Assembly: GCA_964528675.1 (NCBI GenBank)
Contig: CAZGTU010000013.1
Span: forward strand, 7,189 to 71,188
Source of the DNA: CAYRTD01 sp964528675
GTDB lineage: Bacteria; Bacteroidota; Bacteroidia; Bacteroidales; GCA-2748055
Direction: 5' to 3'
Length of the DNA: 64,000 bases
Shown here: positions 1-8,658 of the stretch, in pieces
Position numbering within the stretch: position 1 is the first letter of the stretch
Layout: the number at the start of each line of letters is the position of its first letter
Translations under genes and position numbers: made by a program
Notes under the pieces: model-generated
Databases searched by the model: none
Told to the model about the DNA's origin: nothing
Seen by the model: the letters and a program-made list of their open reading frames with translations, nothing else

Positions 1-43
1 AAAAAAAATAAAGATTCATTGGAGATTTTAATAACCTTTTTAA

Positions 44-337
44 ATGAAAGCAGTATTAATAGTCTATAATCAGTCTCATTCAGAGAAAGTCGATTACATG
101 TTAAATAAGTTGGAAATCAGGGGTTTTACGAAATGGGAGACAGTAATGGGAAGAGGATCGGTTGACGGTGATCCACACCTGGGAACCCATACCTGGCCTG
201 AACAAAATTCAGCTACCCTATGCATTGTAGACGAAAAAAAAGTGAATGATATACTGGAAAGTGTTAAAAAACTGGACCTGGTAAATAAAGATGTGGGCAT
301 CAGGGCTTTTACCTGGGATATTATGCAGGTGGTGTGA
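44..337 (+). CDS. PII-like small signalling-fold protein
   Basis: A 97-residue protein beginning MKAVLIVYNQSHSEKVDYML, with the alternating beta-alpha-beta pattern and length of the PII/GlnB fold. Relatives in Bacteroidota are annotated as PII-family or PG0823-like proteins and often accompany metal-efflux RND pumps; that is family knowledge, and the neighbouring gene upstream lies outside the window. It lacks the T-loop sequence with a modifiable Tyr (YRGxxY) that the canonical PII protein at 58472-58819 carries, so uridylylation-type nitrogen signalling is unlikely. The ATG lies directly after an AT-rich leader. The function is inferred from fold resemblance only; a small-molecule or metal sensor role is possible. 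Confidence 0.6.
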   Translation: MKAVLIVYNQSHSEKVDYMLNKLEIRGFTKWETVMGRGSVDGDPHLGTHTWPEQNSATLCIVDEKKVNDILESVKKLDLVNKDVGIRAFTWDIMQVV

Positions 338-400
338 AGCTGATGGGGCAATGAAATCATCAGTTCATTCCCGGTAAAACACGAATGGTTATTAACTTTA

Positions 401-432
401 TTTAGAAGTAATATTCATTTATATTAAATTTG
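401..432 (+). promoter_or_regulatory. Possible Bacteroidota-type promoter for the 1486-residue protein gene
   Basis: TAAATTTG at 425-432 matches the -7 consensus TAnnTTTG, and TTTA at 401-404, 20 nt upstream, is an imperfect -33 element. The gene start is about 110 nt downstream. The rest of 338-543 shows nothing else recognisable. Confidence 0.35.
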
Positions 433-543
433 TTCACATCCAATTAATTAGTCTTTATATCGTTTAATATTAATTGATAAGTGCGAAGCTTCAGTAAAGA
501 ATAATTTACCTGTCAAATAATGTGAAAAACCGGTGAAGTAGCA

Positions 544-3500
544 ATGAGGAAGTTTTTAGTTTTTGTTATTCTGTTTTGTGTATTTCATTCTGCTTACAGT
601 CAGCAAATAAGAGAGTTTAGTACGGACACCTCAGAGTTTATTGTCCAGTTCGAAAAATTTATGGATGGTATTGATGAGGAAGAAGAATACTTCCTTGATC
701 GGTTTTATTCTTTATGGAATTACGACTCTCTTAGTTATGAGCAGAAAACCGGGATAATGGAAGCTTCCAATCATATGCTGAGAAGAAGAGCGAGACCCAG
801 TCCAACTTTTGTTAACTATCTAGATCTTATCATTAAACAGTTTGATCCCGATCTTCAGACCAGAAATTTTGATACATGGTTTGAATCCTATAACCATCTT
901 GTAGCAGGTTCAGAGGTTACTTTCAATGAGATAGAGAGGGCTATGAATTTTGTTCTTTCCATCATTGAAGATTCAAGTTTGTACAATCTTGCCGGAACAC
1001 ATTGGAAGGCCGGGAATGATGATTTCCGTTTCAAGAATATTAACAATTATCCAGTCGTTGATTACAACGATGTAGATCTTAGCTGTTATTCGAACAGGGA
1101 TACGCTTAAGATTTTCAATACTTCCGGCGAATACAATCTAATCACCCTCAAATGGGAGGGAAAAGGCGGAAGAGTCAATTGGGAGAGAGCAGGCTTTCAA
1201 CCTGATCAGGTATATGCTGATTTGAATAATTATCATATTGAGATCAATCGTTCTCAATATAAAGCCGATTCCGTAAAATTTTATTACCGAAAATATTTTG
1301 ACTACCCCCTTGAAGGATATCTTCAGGAAAGGGCAATGCCAATAACAAATCCTGATAATGCCACTTATCCGAAGTTCTATTCCTACCAGAGCAGTTATAA
1401 TATTCCTGATCTTTTCAGAGAGATTGAATTTCATGGAGGACTTTCGATGCAGGGAGCCAAACTTGTCGGTACCGGAACTGTTGATGATCCTGCAAGCTTG
1501 ATGATCTCTGAGTCTGATACGCTCAGGATGAAGATACGATCACAAAACATTGTGATCAGGGAAGCCTCAATGAGTTCAACCAGTTGTGAAATGGTAATAT
1601 TACTGGAAAATGATTCGATTTACCATCCCGATCTTGATTTTCTTTATCTTGAAGATTCGGATGAAATCAGAATTACCAAAAAAGAGGTATATACCTCAGG
1701 GGTTCCTTATAGCAATTCCTATCACAATATGAATATGAACTTTGAGGAGCTTTCATGGAAACGAGGCACAAAAAATATTGATTTTCAACCTTCAATAGGT
1801 CGGGCAATTGGCTCTGCCCAGTTTGAATCCAATCGTTTTTTTAACTATAATTTTTTTTCTGAGTTGCAGGGAAGAGATTATGCACATCCACTGGTTTCTT
1901 TGTGGAATTTTTCAAGACAAGTCAATGGAGCACGTGAATTTCCGCTCCGTGCATATTCGGGAAATATTGGCAGAGCTGACCACCAGGTAAGGCATCAGAT
2001 GATGAAATTGTCAAGGCTGGGATTTATTTTTTATGATGATGAGAAAGACAGGATCACACTCAAGGATAAACTCTTTTATTTCATAGAAGCGAGCATGGGC
2101 AAAACGGATTTTGATGTCATCCTTTTTGAATCCAATGTAAAAGCCCCAAACCAGAATGCCTCACTTAACCTGGAAAATAAAGATCTGACCATTTTTGGTA
2201 TCCCGAATATATTTCTCAGCGATTCCCAGAATGTTGTAATTGTCCCGGCTGCCAATAAGATCGTCATGAAAAGGAATAAGAATTTCCAGTTCGACGGTTC
2301 CATTAAAGCTGGATTGATCACCATGTATGGATCCAATTTCTTTTTTAGTTATGATAGTTTTAAGGTGAATCTTCAGGATATCGATTCTTTAAGAGTTCAG
2401 GTGATGACAACCGACCGAAATACCGGTGCGCGCGAAATCACGAATATTGCAAATCTAATTCAGGATCTGACCGGAGAAATACTTATTGATAAACCTGACA
2501 ATAAATCCGGTTTGGAGGACAATCCGGATTACCCGGTATTCAGAAGCAATGAATATTCATACGTATATTTTGACGATCCTTCTATTCAGGGGGGTGTATA
2601 TGACAGGGGGGAGGTGTATTTTGAGCTTGACCCCTTCGAGCTTGACAGCCTGGACAATTTTAAGCGCCAGGGAATGGAGCTCATCGGCACATTTGAGTCG
2701 TCCGGAATGCTTCCCCCGCTTGAACAAAAGTTGACGCTGAGAGAAGACAATTCACTTGGATTCGCTTATGCAACGCCTGAAAACGGCCTTCCGGTATACA
2801 ACGGGAAAGGCACATTTTACAATGATCTTGAGATGAGCAGTAACGGATTAAGGGGAGCAGGACAGTTGGATTATTTAACCTCTACGACCTATTCAGACCT
2901 TTTTATGTTCCATCCGGATTCTTTGATGACCACTGCCCGGGAATTTGTTATCAGAAAACAGGTTTCAGGAACAGAATTCCCTGAAGTGAGTTCTGATGGT
3001 AATATAATAAAGTGGTTTACTGAAGAAGAAGAGTTTTATGCCGATATGGTGGAAACCCCGTTTACTATGTTTTCCGATACCGTGCTGCTGCGAGGAGACT
3101 TATTGCTTGAACCCCGGGGGTTGAGTGGAGAAGGAAATATGGATCTTGTTACCTCGGCAATACTATCCAATCAGTTCCGGTATGGTGCGGAGAAGATCAT
3201 GACTGACACCTCCGACTTCAGGTTAAATTCATTATCGTCGGATAAACTTGCTATTAATACTTCTAATGTCAGGGCAGACATCAATTTCGAATCCGGTAAA
3301 GGCCAGTTCCGATCGAATGAGGATTATACACTGGTAGAATTCCCGGAAATATTATACTCAAGTAATCTGGATTTCTTTGAATGGGATATTATAGATGAAA
3401 GCGTTAAAATGGGATTGAATAAAGAGATTGAAACAGGACAATCGGAAGATGGTCTTTTCGGCCCTCGTTATTATTCTTTACTGCCAGGTCAGGATTCTTT

Positions 3501-5004
3501 AAATTTCGTTTCACCTCTTGCCATTTACAATTATAAGAAAAGTGAACTGGTGGCAACCGAAGTGCCTTATATTCAGGTGGCTGATGCCCGGATTTTCCCA
3601 GGAGACGGGAAGTTGACCGTGGAAAAAAATGCCAATATGAGACAGCTTCAAAAGGCCAGCATTGTCACAGATTACAGAAATGAATATTATAATTTATATG
3701 ATGCAAGTGTCAGCATCAACGGAAAATATGATTACACAGCCAGTGCAGATTATGATTATGTGGATCTGACAGGGGAGGCCCAGAAGATTCATTTCTCTAA
3801 TATTCGAGTGGATACTTCCGGTCAAACCATTGCCGGCGGAGAGATCGACAAATCAGAAAACTTCACCCTGAGCCCTGATTTTGAATATAGGGGTGAAGTA
3901 TTTCTTGCTTCCAGGGAACCATTCCTGCGATTCAAAGGGGGGACAAGAGTAAAACATGATTGTGGCCTGGGCAAACACTGGCTAAAGTTCGAAACGAGGA
4001 TAGATCCTGATAGCATAATGATTCCGGTCAATGATGCACCATTGCAATATGATATGGCACCAACTTATGCGGGTACGATGATTACAAGGGATTCAACTCA
4101 TATTTATTCTACTTTTTTCTCAAGAAGGAAAGATTACTTTGATAAATTTATTTCCACTGCTCACGGTTTCCTCAGGTTTGATCCGGAAAGTGATAAATAT
4201 GAGATAGCAAGTGCCGGGAAATTAGAAAACAAAACAGAGACCGGTAATTACCTTGCACTGGACCGCCGGGCCTGTATCATGGAAAGCCAGGGAAAGTTGA
4301 ACCTTCAAACCGATTATGGACAGATTGAAATGCTGACCTACGGAGAGGGAGTCCATAATATTGCTGCTGATACATTCAAAGCAAAATTGATGATGTCATT
4401 GGATTTTCTGTTTTCTCCGGAAGCACTCAATATATTTGCAAATGATCTGGACAGTATAGCTGTTGACCCGGTTGATCTTTCTGACGATTTTTACCGTCAG
4501 TCATTAAGTGAAATGATAGGAAAAGAAGCAACAGAAAGACTCAAAGCAGATTTAAGCCTTTATGGAGAATACAGGAATATACCTGAGGCAATGAATAAGA
4601 CACTAATCTTAACAGATGTGAATCTCAGATGGAGCCAGTATACACGAAGCTATCGCTACCAGGGGGAGATTGGTGTTGTAAGACTGGGGGATAGAATGAT
4701 AAACAGAAAAGTGAATGTGATCATGTCCTTAACGAAAAAAGCTTCAGGAGATCTCTTTGATATTTATATGGTGCTCGATGACAATACCTGGTATTATTTC
4801 GGATACAATCCTGGTTCCCTTCAGGTGGTTTCTTCTAACCGGGTATTTAACAACATTATATTCGAATTGAAAGCAAGAGAAAGGAAATTAAGAACAAGGC
4901 TCGGAGAACCCGGTTACATTTATTCACTGGCTCCTGAACGACGTTTGCAGTTATTCCTCAGGAGGTTTAATGCCGAGACACAGCAGGAAATGGAAATGCA
5001 ATAA
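544..5004 (+). CDS. Very large secreted protein of unknown function (1486 aa)
   Basis: It starts with a clear signal peptide (MRKFLVFVILFCVFHSAYSQ, cleavage after about residue 20). There is no lipobox, no later membrane segment and no recognisable T9SS C-terminal domain; the C-terminus is charged (QQEMEMQ). Most of the protein reads as beta-strand-rich repeats with recurring phrases of the type 'F.G..K.G...YGSNFFFSYDSF' and 'SSNGLRGAGQLDYL', suggesting a long beta-solenoid or AsmA/LptD-like strand array in the periplasm or outer membrane. That is an impression from residue patterning, not a family hit. It is a single long gene, convergent with the phosphoesterase gene (9 nt between stop codons). 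I do not recognise a named domain. Cell-envelope biogenesis is a guess. Confidence 0.75.
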   Translation: MRKFLVFVILFCVFHSAYSQQIREFSTDTSEFIVQFEKFMDGIDEEEEYFLDRFYSLWNYDSLSYEQKTGIMEASNHMLRRRARPSPTFVNYLDLIIKQFDPDLQTRNFDTWFESYNHLVAGSEVTFNEIERAMNFVLSIIEDSSLYNLAGTHWKAGNDDFRFKNINNYPVVDYNDVDLSCYSNRDTLKIFNTSGEYNLITLKWEGKGGRVNWERAGFQPDQVYADLNNYHIEINRSQYKADSVKFYYRKYFDYPLEGYLQERAMPITNPDNATYPKFYSYQSSYNIPDLFREIEFHGGLSMQGAKLVGTGTVDDPASLMISESDTLRMKIRSQNIVIREASMSSTSCEMVILLENDSIYHPDLDFLYLEDSDEIRITKKEVYTSGVPYSNSYHNMNMNFEELSWKRGTKNIDFQPSIGRAIGSAQFESNRFFNYNFFSELQGRDYAHPLVSLWNFSRQVNGAREFPLRAYSGNIGRADHQVRHQMMKLSRLGFIFYDDEKDRITLKDKLFYFIEASMGKTDFDVILFESNVKAPNQNASLNLENKDLTIFGIPNIFLSDSQNVVIVPAANKIVMKRNKNFQFDGSIKAGLITMYGSNFFFSYDSFKVNLQDIDSLRVQVMTTDRNTGAREITNIANLIQDLTGEILIDKPDNKSGLEDNPDYPVFRSNEYSYVYFDDPSIQGGVYDRGEVYFELDPFELDSLDNFKRQGMELIGTFESSGMLPPLEQKLTLREDNSLGFAYATPENGLPVYNGKGTFYNDLEMSSNGLRGAGQLDYLTSTTYSDLFMFHPDSLMTTAREFVIRKQVSGTEFPEVSSDGNIIKWFTEEEEFYADMVETPFTMFSDTVLLRGDLLLEPRGLSGEGNMDLVTSAILSNQFRYGAEKIMTDTSDFRLNSLSSDKLAINTSNVRADINFESGKGQFRSNEDYTLVEFPEILYSSNLDFFEWDIIDESVKMGLNKEIETGQSEDGLFGPRYYSLLPGQDSLNFVSPLAIYNYKKSELVATEVPYIQVADARIFPGDGKLTVEKNANMRQLQKASIVTDYRNEYYNLYDASVSINGKYDYTASADYDYVDLTGEAQKIHFSNIRVDTSGQTIAGGEIDKSENFTLSPDFEYRGEVFLASREPFLRFKGGTRVKHDCGLGKHWLKFETRIDPDSIMIPVNDAPLQYDMAPTYAGTMITRDSTHIYSTFFSRRKDYFDKFISTAHGFLRFDPESDKYEIASAGKLENKTETGNYLALDRRACIMESQGKLNLQTDYGQIEMLTYGEGVHNIAADTFKAKLMMSLDFLFSPEALNIFANDLDSIAVDPVDLSDDFYRQSLSEMIGKEATERLKADLSLYGEYRNIPEAMNKTLILTDVNLRWSQYTRSYRYQGEIGVVRLGDRMINRKVNVIMSLTKKASGDLFDIYMVLDDNTWYYFGYNPGSLQVVSSNRVFNNIIFELKARERKLRTRLGEPGYIYSLAPERRLQLFLRRFNAETQQEMEMQ

Positions 5005-5013
5005 AAAAGCCTG

Positions 5014-5502
5014 TTACCTGGGAGCTTCCCAAACTTCCAGTTCATTAATTCTTCCATCCATTATGGAAAAACGCACAGCGGTTCTGACCCTGTGAAAACC
5101 GTTTCTTCCTGCAGCTCCGGGATTAATGTGTAATAAACCTAATTTTTTATCATTGATAACTTTAAGAATATGTGAGTGACCACTAATGAACAGGTCAGGT
5201 GGAGAAGCATAGATCTTTTCTTTTATGCTTCTGTTATAATTACCCGGATAACCTCCGATGTGAGTTATCAATACATCCAGACCATTTCGCTTAAAACGCT
5301 GGAAAAGAGGATAAACCGATCGTACTTTCGCATCATCAATATTTCCGTAAACCGCGACCATGGGCTTGAATGATGACATTTCATCTGCAATTTCAATATT
5401 TCCTATATCTCCGGCATGCCATAACTCATCACAGTCTTGGAAGAAAATTTTAAGACGGGAATCAAAATAGCCATGTGTGTCTGAAAGTAAACCGATTTTC
5501 AT
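5014..5502 (-). CDS. YfcE/MJ0936-type metallophosphoesterase
   Basis: A 162-residue cytosolic protein with all blocks of the calcineurin-like phosphoesterase family in order: the SDTHG block (D8, H10), HAGDIGN near 31-37, VYGNIDD near 53-59, ITHIGG near 80-85 and SGHSH near 107-111. These residues bind the di-metal centre, usually Mn2+. Members hydrolyse phosphodiesters such as bis-pNPP, and the physiological substrate is generally unknown. The length matches the YfcE subgroup. It is transcribed alone and convergent with the large secreted protein gene. Confidence 0.9.
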   Translation of the reverse strand: MKIGLLSDTHGYFDSRLKIFFQDCDELWHAGDIGNIEIADEMSSFKPMVAVYGNIDDAKVRSVYPLFQRFKRNGLDVLITHIGGYPGNYNRSIKEKIYASPPDLFISGHSHILKVINDKKLGLLHINPGAAGRNGFHRVRTAVRFSIMDGRINELEVWEAPR

Positions 5503-5753
5503 TTCTGTGATTCAAAATTTCCTGAACTTATGAAATAATGCTCAGAATTAAATACCTTTTCCAGAGTAATATGAAATACCTGTAGAATTCTCACCACACT
5601 TTAGTTGTTTTTCGGTAACGATTTTGTTTTTACAATTTCAATGGATTTATGTATATTAATATAAATATCAACCTGTTAGACAATGGGTGATAATTATGGC
5701 ATATTTTTTTCCTCTTATTTACCAATGAATTATTAAACCTAAACTTGTACATT

Positions 5754-6149
5754 ATGACTTTTCTTGAAATTATTCTAACAATTATCGCAGCCATTTTCAT
5801 TGGGATTTTATTTTATTACATTTTTAAAGCTACCGGACCCTGGGGGAGTTTTTGGACTTTTATCCTGATACTCATTCTGGCCGGTCTGGCAGCTGAGGCT
5901 TGGGTAGAACCTTTTGGACCGGTTTATTATGATGTGGCCTGGATACCCACTTTATTTGTGATCATTTTATTTGCACTGCTGTTGGCAGCCGCTACCCCGA
6001 CACGCCGGAGTTATATTGAAACAAGAACAGAAGTTCCAGAGACAGAGCCTGAACCTACCGAAACTGCCGGAGTAGTTCTGGGCGTATTTTTCTGGATTCT
6101 TATGCTCTTCCTGGTCGTTGCAGTTTTCTGGGGAATATTTGCCTGGTAG
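5754..6149 (+). CDS. Small four-helix membrane protein
   Basis: 131 residues from the ATG at 5754; the frame is open 9 nt further upstream to a TTG, but the ATG directly precedes the first hydrophobic helix. Four membrane segments are visible at about 4-24, 28-48, 57-80 and 104-131, with a Pro/Glu/Thr-rich polar loop (ETRTEVPETEPEPTETAG) between helices 3 and 4. No catalytic or binding motif is evident. It resembles the many unnamed small inner-membrane proteins of Bacteroidota. The SpoIIAA-like gene follows about 110 nt later on the same strand. Function unknown. Confidence 0.7.
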   Translation: MTFLEIILTIIAAIFIGILFYYIFKATGPWGSFWTFILILILAGLAAEAWVEPFGPVYYDVAWIPTLFVIILFALLLAAATPTRRSYIETRTEVPETEPEPTETAGVVLGVFFWILMLFLVVAVFWGIFAW

Positions 6150-6258
6150 AATATAAATTTTGTGGCAGGAAACCTGAAGACTTAAATTGAAAAAAAACAA
6201 CGAAAAATATTTCGATATCTGTCGGTTTTCTGATCTTTATCAAAAAAAAAGGATAATT

Positions 6259-6615
6259 ATGTTTAAAATTTTAGACTTTACAAAAGACAACCTTATTGCA
6301 TTTAAAGCCTCGGGAAAAATTGAAAAGACCGATTATGAAATGCTTGATCCTCTGCTTGAGAAGACTGGAAAAGAACATCCTTCCATCAAACTTTTTATAT
6401 TGATAGGGGAGATAGATGGAATTACTCCCGAAGCACTCATGAAAGATGTTATTACCTATTTCAAACACGTAAAAAGTGTAAGTAAAGCTGCAATAGTAGG
6501 GGAAGGGAAAGCAGAAAAATCCATTACTAAAGTTGCTGATCCCTTTATTAAAGGCGATTTGAAATACTTTCCTCTAGAAGAAATGGATGTAGCCAGAGAA
6601 TGGATTGAGAAATAA
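6259..6615 (+). CDS. SpoIIAA-like / STAS-fold protein
   Basis: 118 residues from the ATG at 6259, chosen because it follows an AAAGGA-like ribosome-binding site and yields the usual family length; the longer TTG-started frame adds 24 poorly conserved residues. The pattern (MFKILDFTKDNLIAFKASGKIEKTDYEML, then paired helices and strands, ending in FPLEEMDVAREWI) matches the SpoIIAA-like family (PF11964), a STAS-fold group of small cytosolic proteins. The closing phrase 'R.F...E...A..W' is typical of it. Its partner or ligand is unknown; the family is associated with lipid binding or stress but lacks a defined role. Confidence 0.75.
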   Translation: MFKILDFTKDNLIAFKASGKIEKTDYEMLDPLLEKTGKEHPSIKLFILIGEIDGITPEALMKDVITYFKHVKSVSKAAIVGEGKAEKSITKVADPFIKGDLKYFPLEEMDVAREWIEK

Positions 6616-6800
6616 ATTAATTCTGCCAAAATCCAATTATTATGTTAAATAATTTTTATTCAATCTAAACAGCTTTATATCATACAATTCACGGTCGATT
6701 CATATCTGATACCGCATTTTTCGGGTAACTTATTGTGATTTTTATCAGTATACAGAGATGTTAAAGATTATATCTTTCAAATCTCTTTTTGGGGAAGTTT

Positions 6801-8573
6801 ATGGTAAAGCATGTCTGGATTAGAAATCTGGGAGTTACTCTCACTCTTATTTTATTCGTATGGATACTCGAGGCCATACTATATAGGGGAATCTTCTCTC
6901 AAGAAAGTTCTCTGATCGATATTTTTCTTTTCAGGGGTGATCTCTATGCTCTGCATATTCATGTATTATTTTCTCTTTTGCTTATCATCCTGGGAATTGC
7001 GATGAGCAGAAAATCACTGAAAATAAAAAAAACTCAGCAAGAGCTTATAGCCCAGCAAGAAAAATATAGACTATTAACCGAATATTCCAATGATGTTATT
7101 TGGAAGTTGAGCCGTGAAGGAAAGTTTCTTTATGTAAGTCCTGCGGTGGAAAAATTAAGGGGATATACTTCTGCCGAAGTCATGAAACAGAATATTCCAG
7201 ATGCTGTAACACCTTCCTCACTTAAGACAGTTGAAGAATTAATGAGAGGATTTGAAAGTGTGATCAAAAATAACCCGGGGAAATCTCCATCCGTTATAAC
7301 CGAACTTGAACAAACCTGTAAAGATGGATCTACTGTATGGACTGAATCTTCGGTAAAGACAGTCCTTGACTCATCTGGTCAACCTTCATATTTTATTGGT
7401 GTTACTCGCGATATTACGGAACGGAAACGTAAGGAACTTGAGCTTAAAAGATCAGAAGAGTATTATCGTCTCATGGCCGAGACAATTATGGATTTTATTA
7501 TTGTACATGACCTTCAGGGAAAGATAATTTTCGTTAATCCATCCGGTATAGATGCCTCGGGATATTCTGAAGAAGAAATAATCGGAACGAACATACGGGA
7601 ATTTATGCCTTCAGAAGAGCATGACAGGCTTGAAGAATTCTGGATGAAGCGAGCAAAAGGAGATCTCTCCACATTTCGTATGGAGACTCGGTTCTATACA
7701 CGACATGGGGAGACAAAACCGGTTGAATTCTCTTCTGCACCTGTTTTAATAAATCGCAAATGTATTTCGGAATTAATTGCTGCAAGGGATATTTCTGAAA
7801 GAAAGAGAGCTGAAAAGCAAAATCGTGAGGTGCAGGAAAGAATCAGGAAAATAAATATTGAGCTGGAAAAGAAGGTTAAGGATCGCACACATAAGCTTGA
7901 GCAGGTTAATGAAGAGCTCGAATCGTTTTCATATACCGTTTCCCATGATTTGCATGCTCCATTAAGACATATTAGTACTTTTTCAGATTTATTACAGAAG
8001 TCTATTCAGAAAGGAGAAAAAGATAAGACAGGTCAATATCTTGAGGCAATAACAACATCAGTTGCCAAAATGAAGGACCTTATCAATAGTTTACTTCAGT
8101 TATCACGAACCGGCAGAAGTCAGATAAGGAAGGAGCAATTCGAGATGGACCTGATAGTTCACCAGGTAATCAGGGAGGTGGAGATAGATTATCCTGATAA
8201 AAAAATAAGCTGGAAGATTTCTAATCTGGGAAAAGTGAATGCAGATATCCGGTTAATGAAACAGGTATGGTATAATCTTGTGTCCAATGCTGCTAAGTTT
8301 ACCAATGGTAAGGTTCCTGAAATTGAAATTGGTAAGCAATACAATAAGAATAAAACTACATGGTTTATTAAAGATAACGGAGTGGGATTTAATCCAAAAT
8401 ATATGGATAAACTCTTTGGTGTTTTTCAACGACTCCATCCGGAGGATGAGTTTGAAGGAACCGGAATTGGCCTTGCAACGGTTAAAAGAATAATCAATAA
8501 GCATAACGGAGAAATATGGGCAGAATCAGAACCTGGTAAAGGGGCGGTTTTTTATTTTAATTTCAAAGATTAA
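6801..8573 (+). CDS. Membrane PAS-PAS sensor histidine kinase
   Basis: 590 residues from the ATG at 6801. Two membrane helices lie at about 9-29 and 50-69 with a short external loop. PAS/PAC domain 1 spans about 85-210 (ends DITERKRKELEL) and PAS/PAC domain 2 about 220-340 (ends DISERKRAEKQ). A coiled coil (LEKKVKDRTHKLEQVNEELE) leads to the HisKA helix with phospho-acceptor H382 in SYTVSHDLHAPLRHI. The HATPase_c domain shows the N box (about N492-N496), the G1 box DNGVGF at 525-530 and the G2 box GTGIGLA at 553-559, so it looks catalytically intact. It has no receiver. The hybrid kinase/regulator gene follows 85 nt downstream and is a natural partner, although its N-terminal REC would have to be the acceptor. 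The input signal cannot be read from sequence. Confidence 0.92.
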   Translation: MVKHVWIRNLGVTLTLILFVWILEAILYRGIFSQESSLIDIFLFRGDLYALHIHVLFSLLLIILGIAMSRKSLKIKKTQQELIAQQEKYRLLTEYSNDVIWKLSREGKFLYVSPAVEKLRGYTSAEVMKQNIPDAVTPSSLKTVEELMRGFESVIKNNPGKSPSVITELEQTCKDGSTVWTESSVKTVLDSSGQPSYFIGVTRDITERKRKELELKRSEEYYRLMAETIMDFIIVHDLQGKIIFVNPSGIDASGYSEEEIIGTNIREFMPSEEHDRLEEFWMKRAKGDLSTFRMETRFYTRHGETKPVEFSSAPVLINRKCISELIAARDISERKRAEKQNREVQERIRKINIELEKKVKDRTHKLEQVNEELESFSYTVSHDLHAPLRHISTFSDLLQKSIQKGEKDKTGQYLEAITTSVAKMKDLINSLLQLSRTGRSQIRKEQFEMDLIVHQVIREVEIDYPDKKISWKISNLGKVNADIRLMKQVWYNLVSNAAKFTNGKVPEIEIGKQYNKNKTTWFIKDNGVGFNPKYMDKLFGVFQRLHPEDEFEGTGIGLATVKRIINKHNGEIWAESEPGKGAVFYFNFKD

Positions 8574-8658
8574 AAAAGGACCTGTATCCAGGGTTGTGCA
8601 TTATGTTTAAGGTGGTAAATGAGCTTATATACTTTTCAAAGACAGGATTATTACAGGG

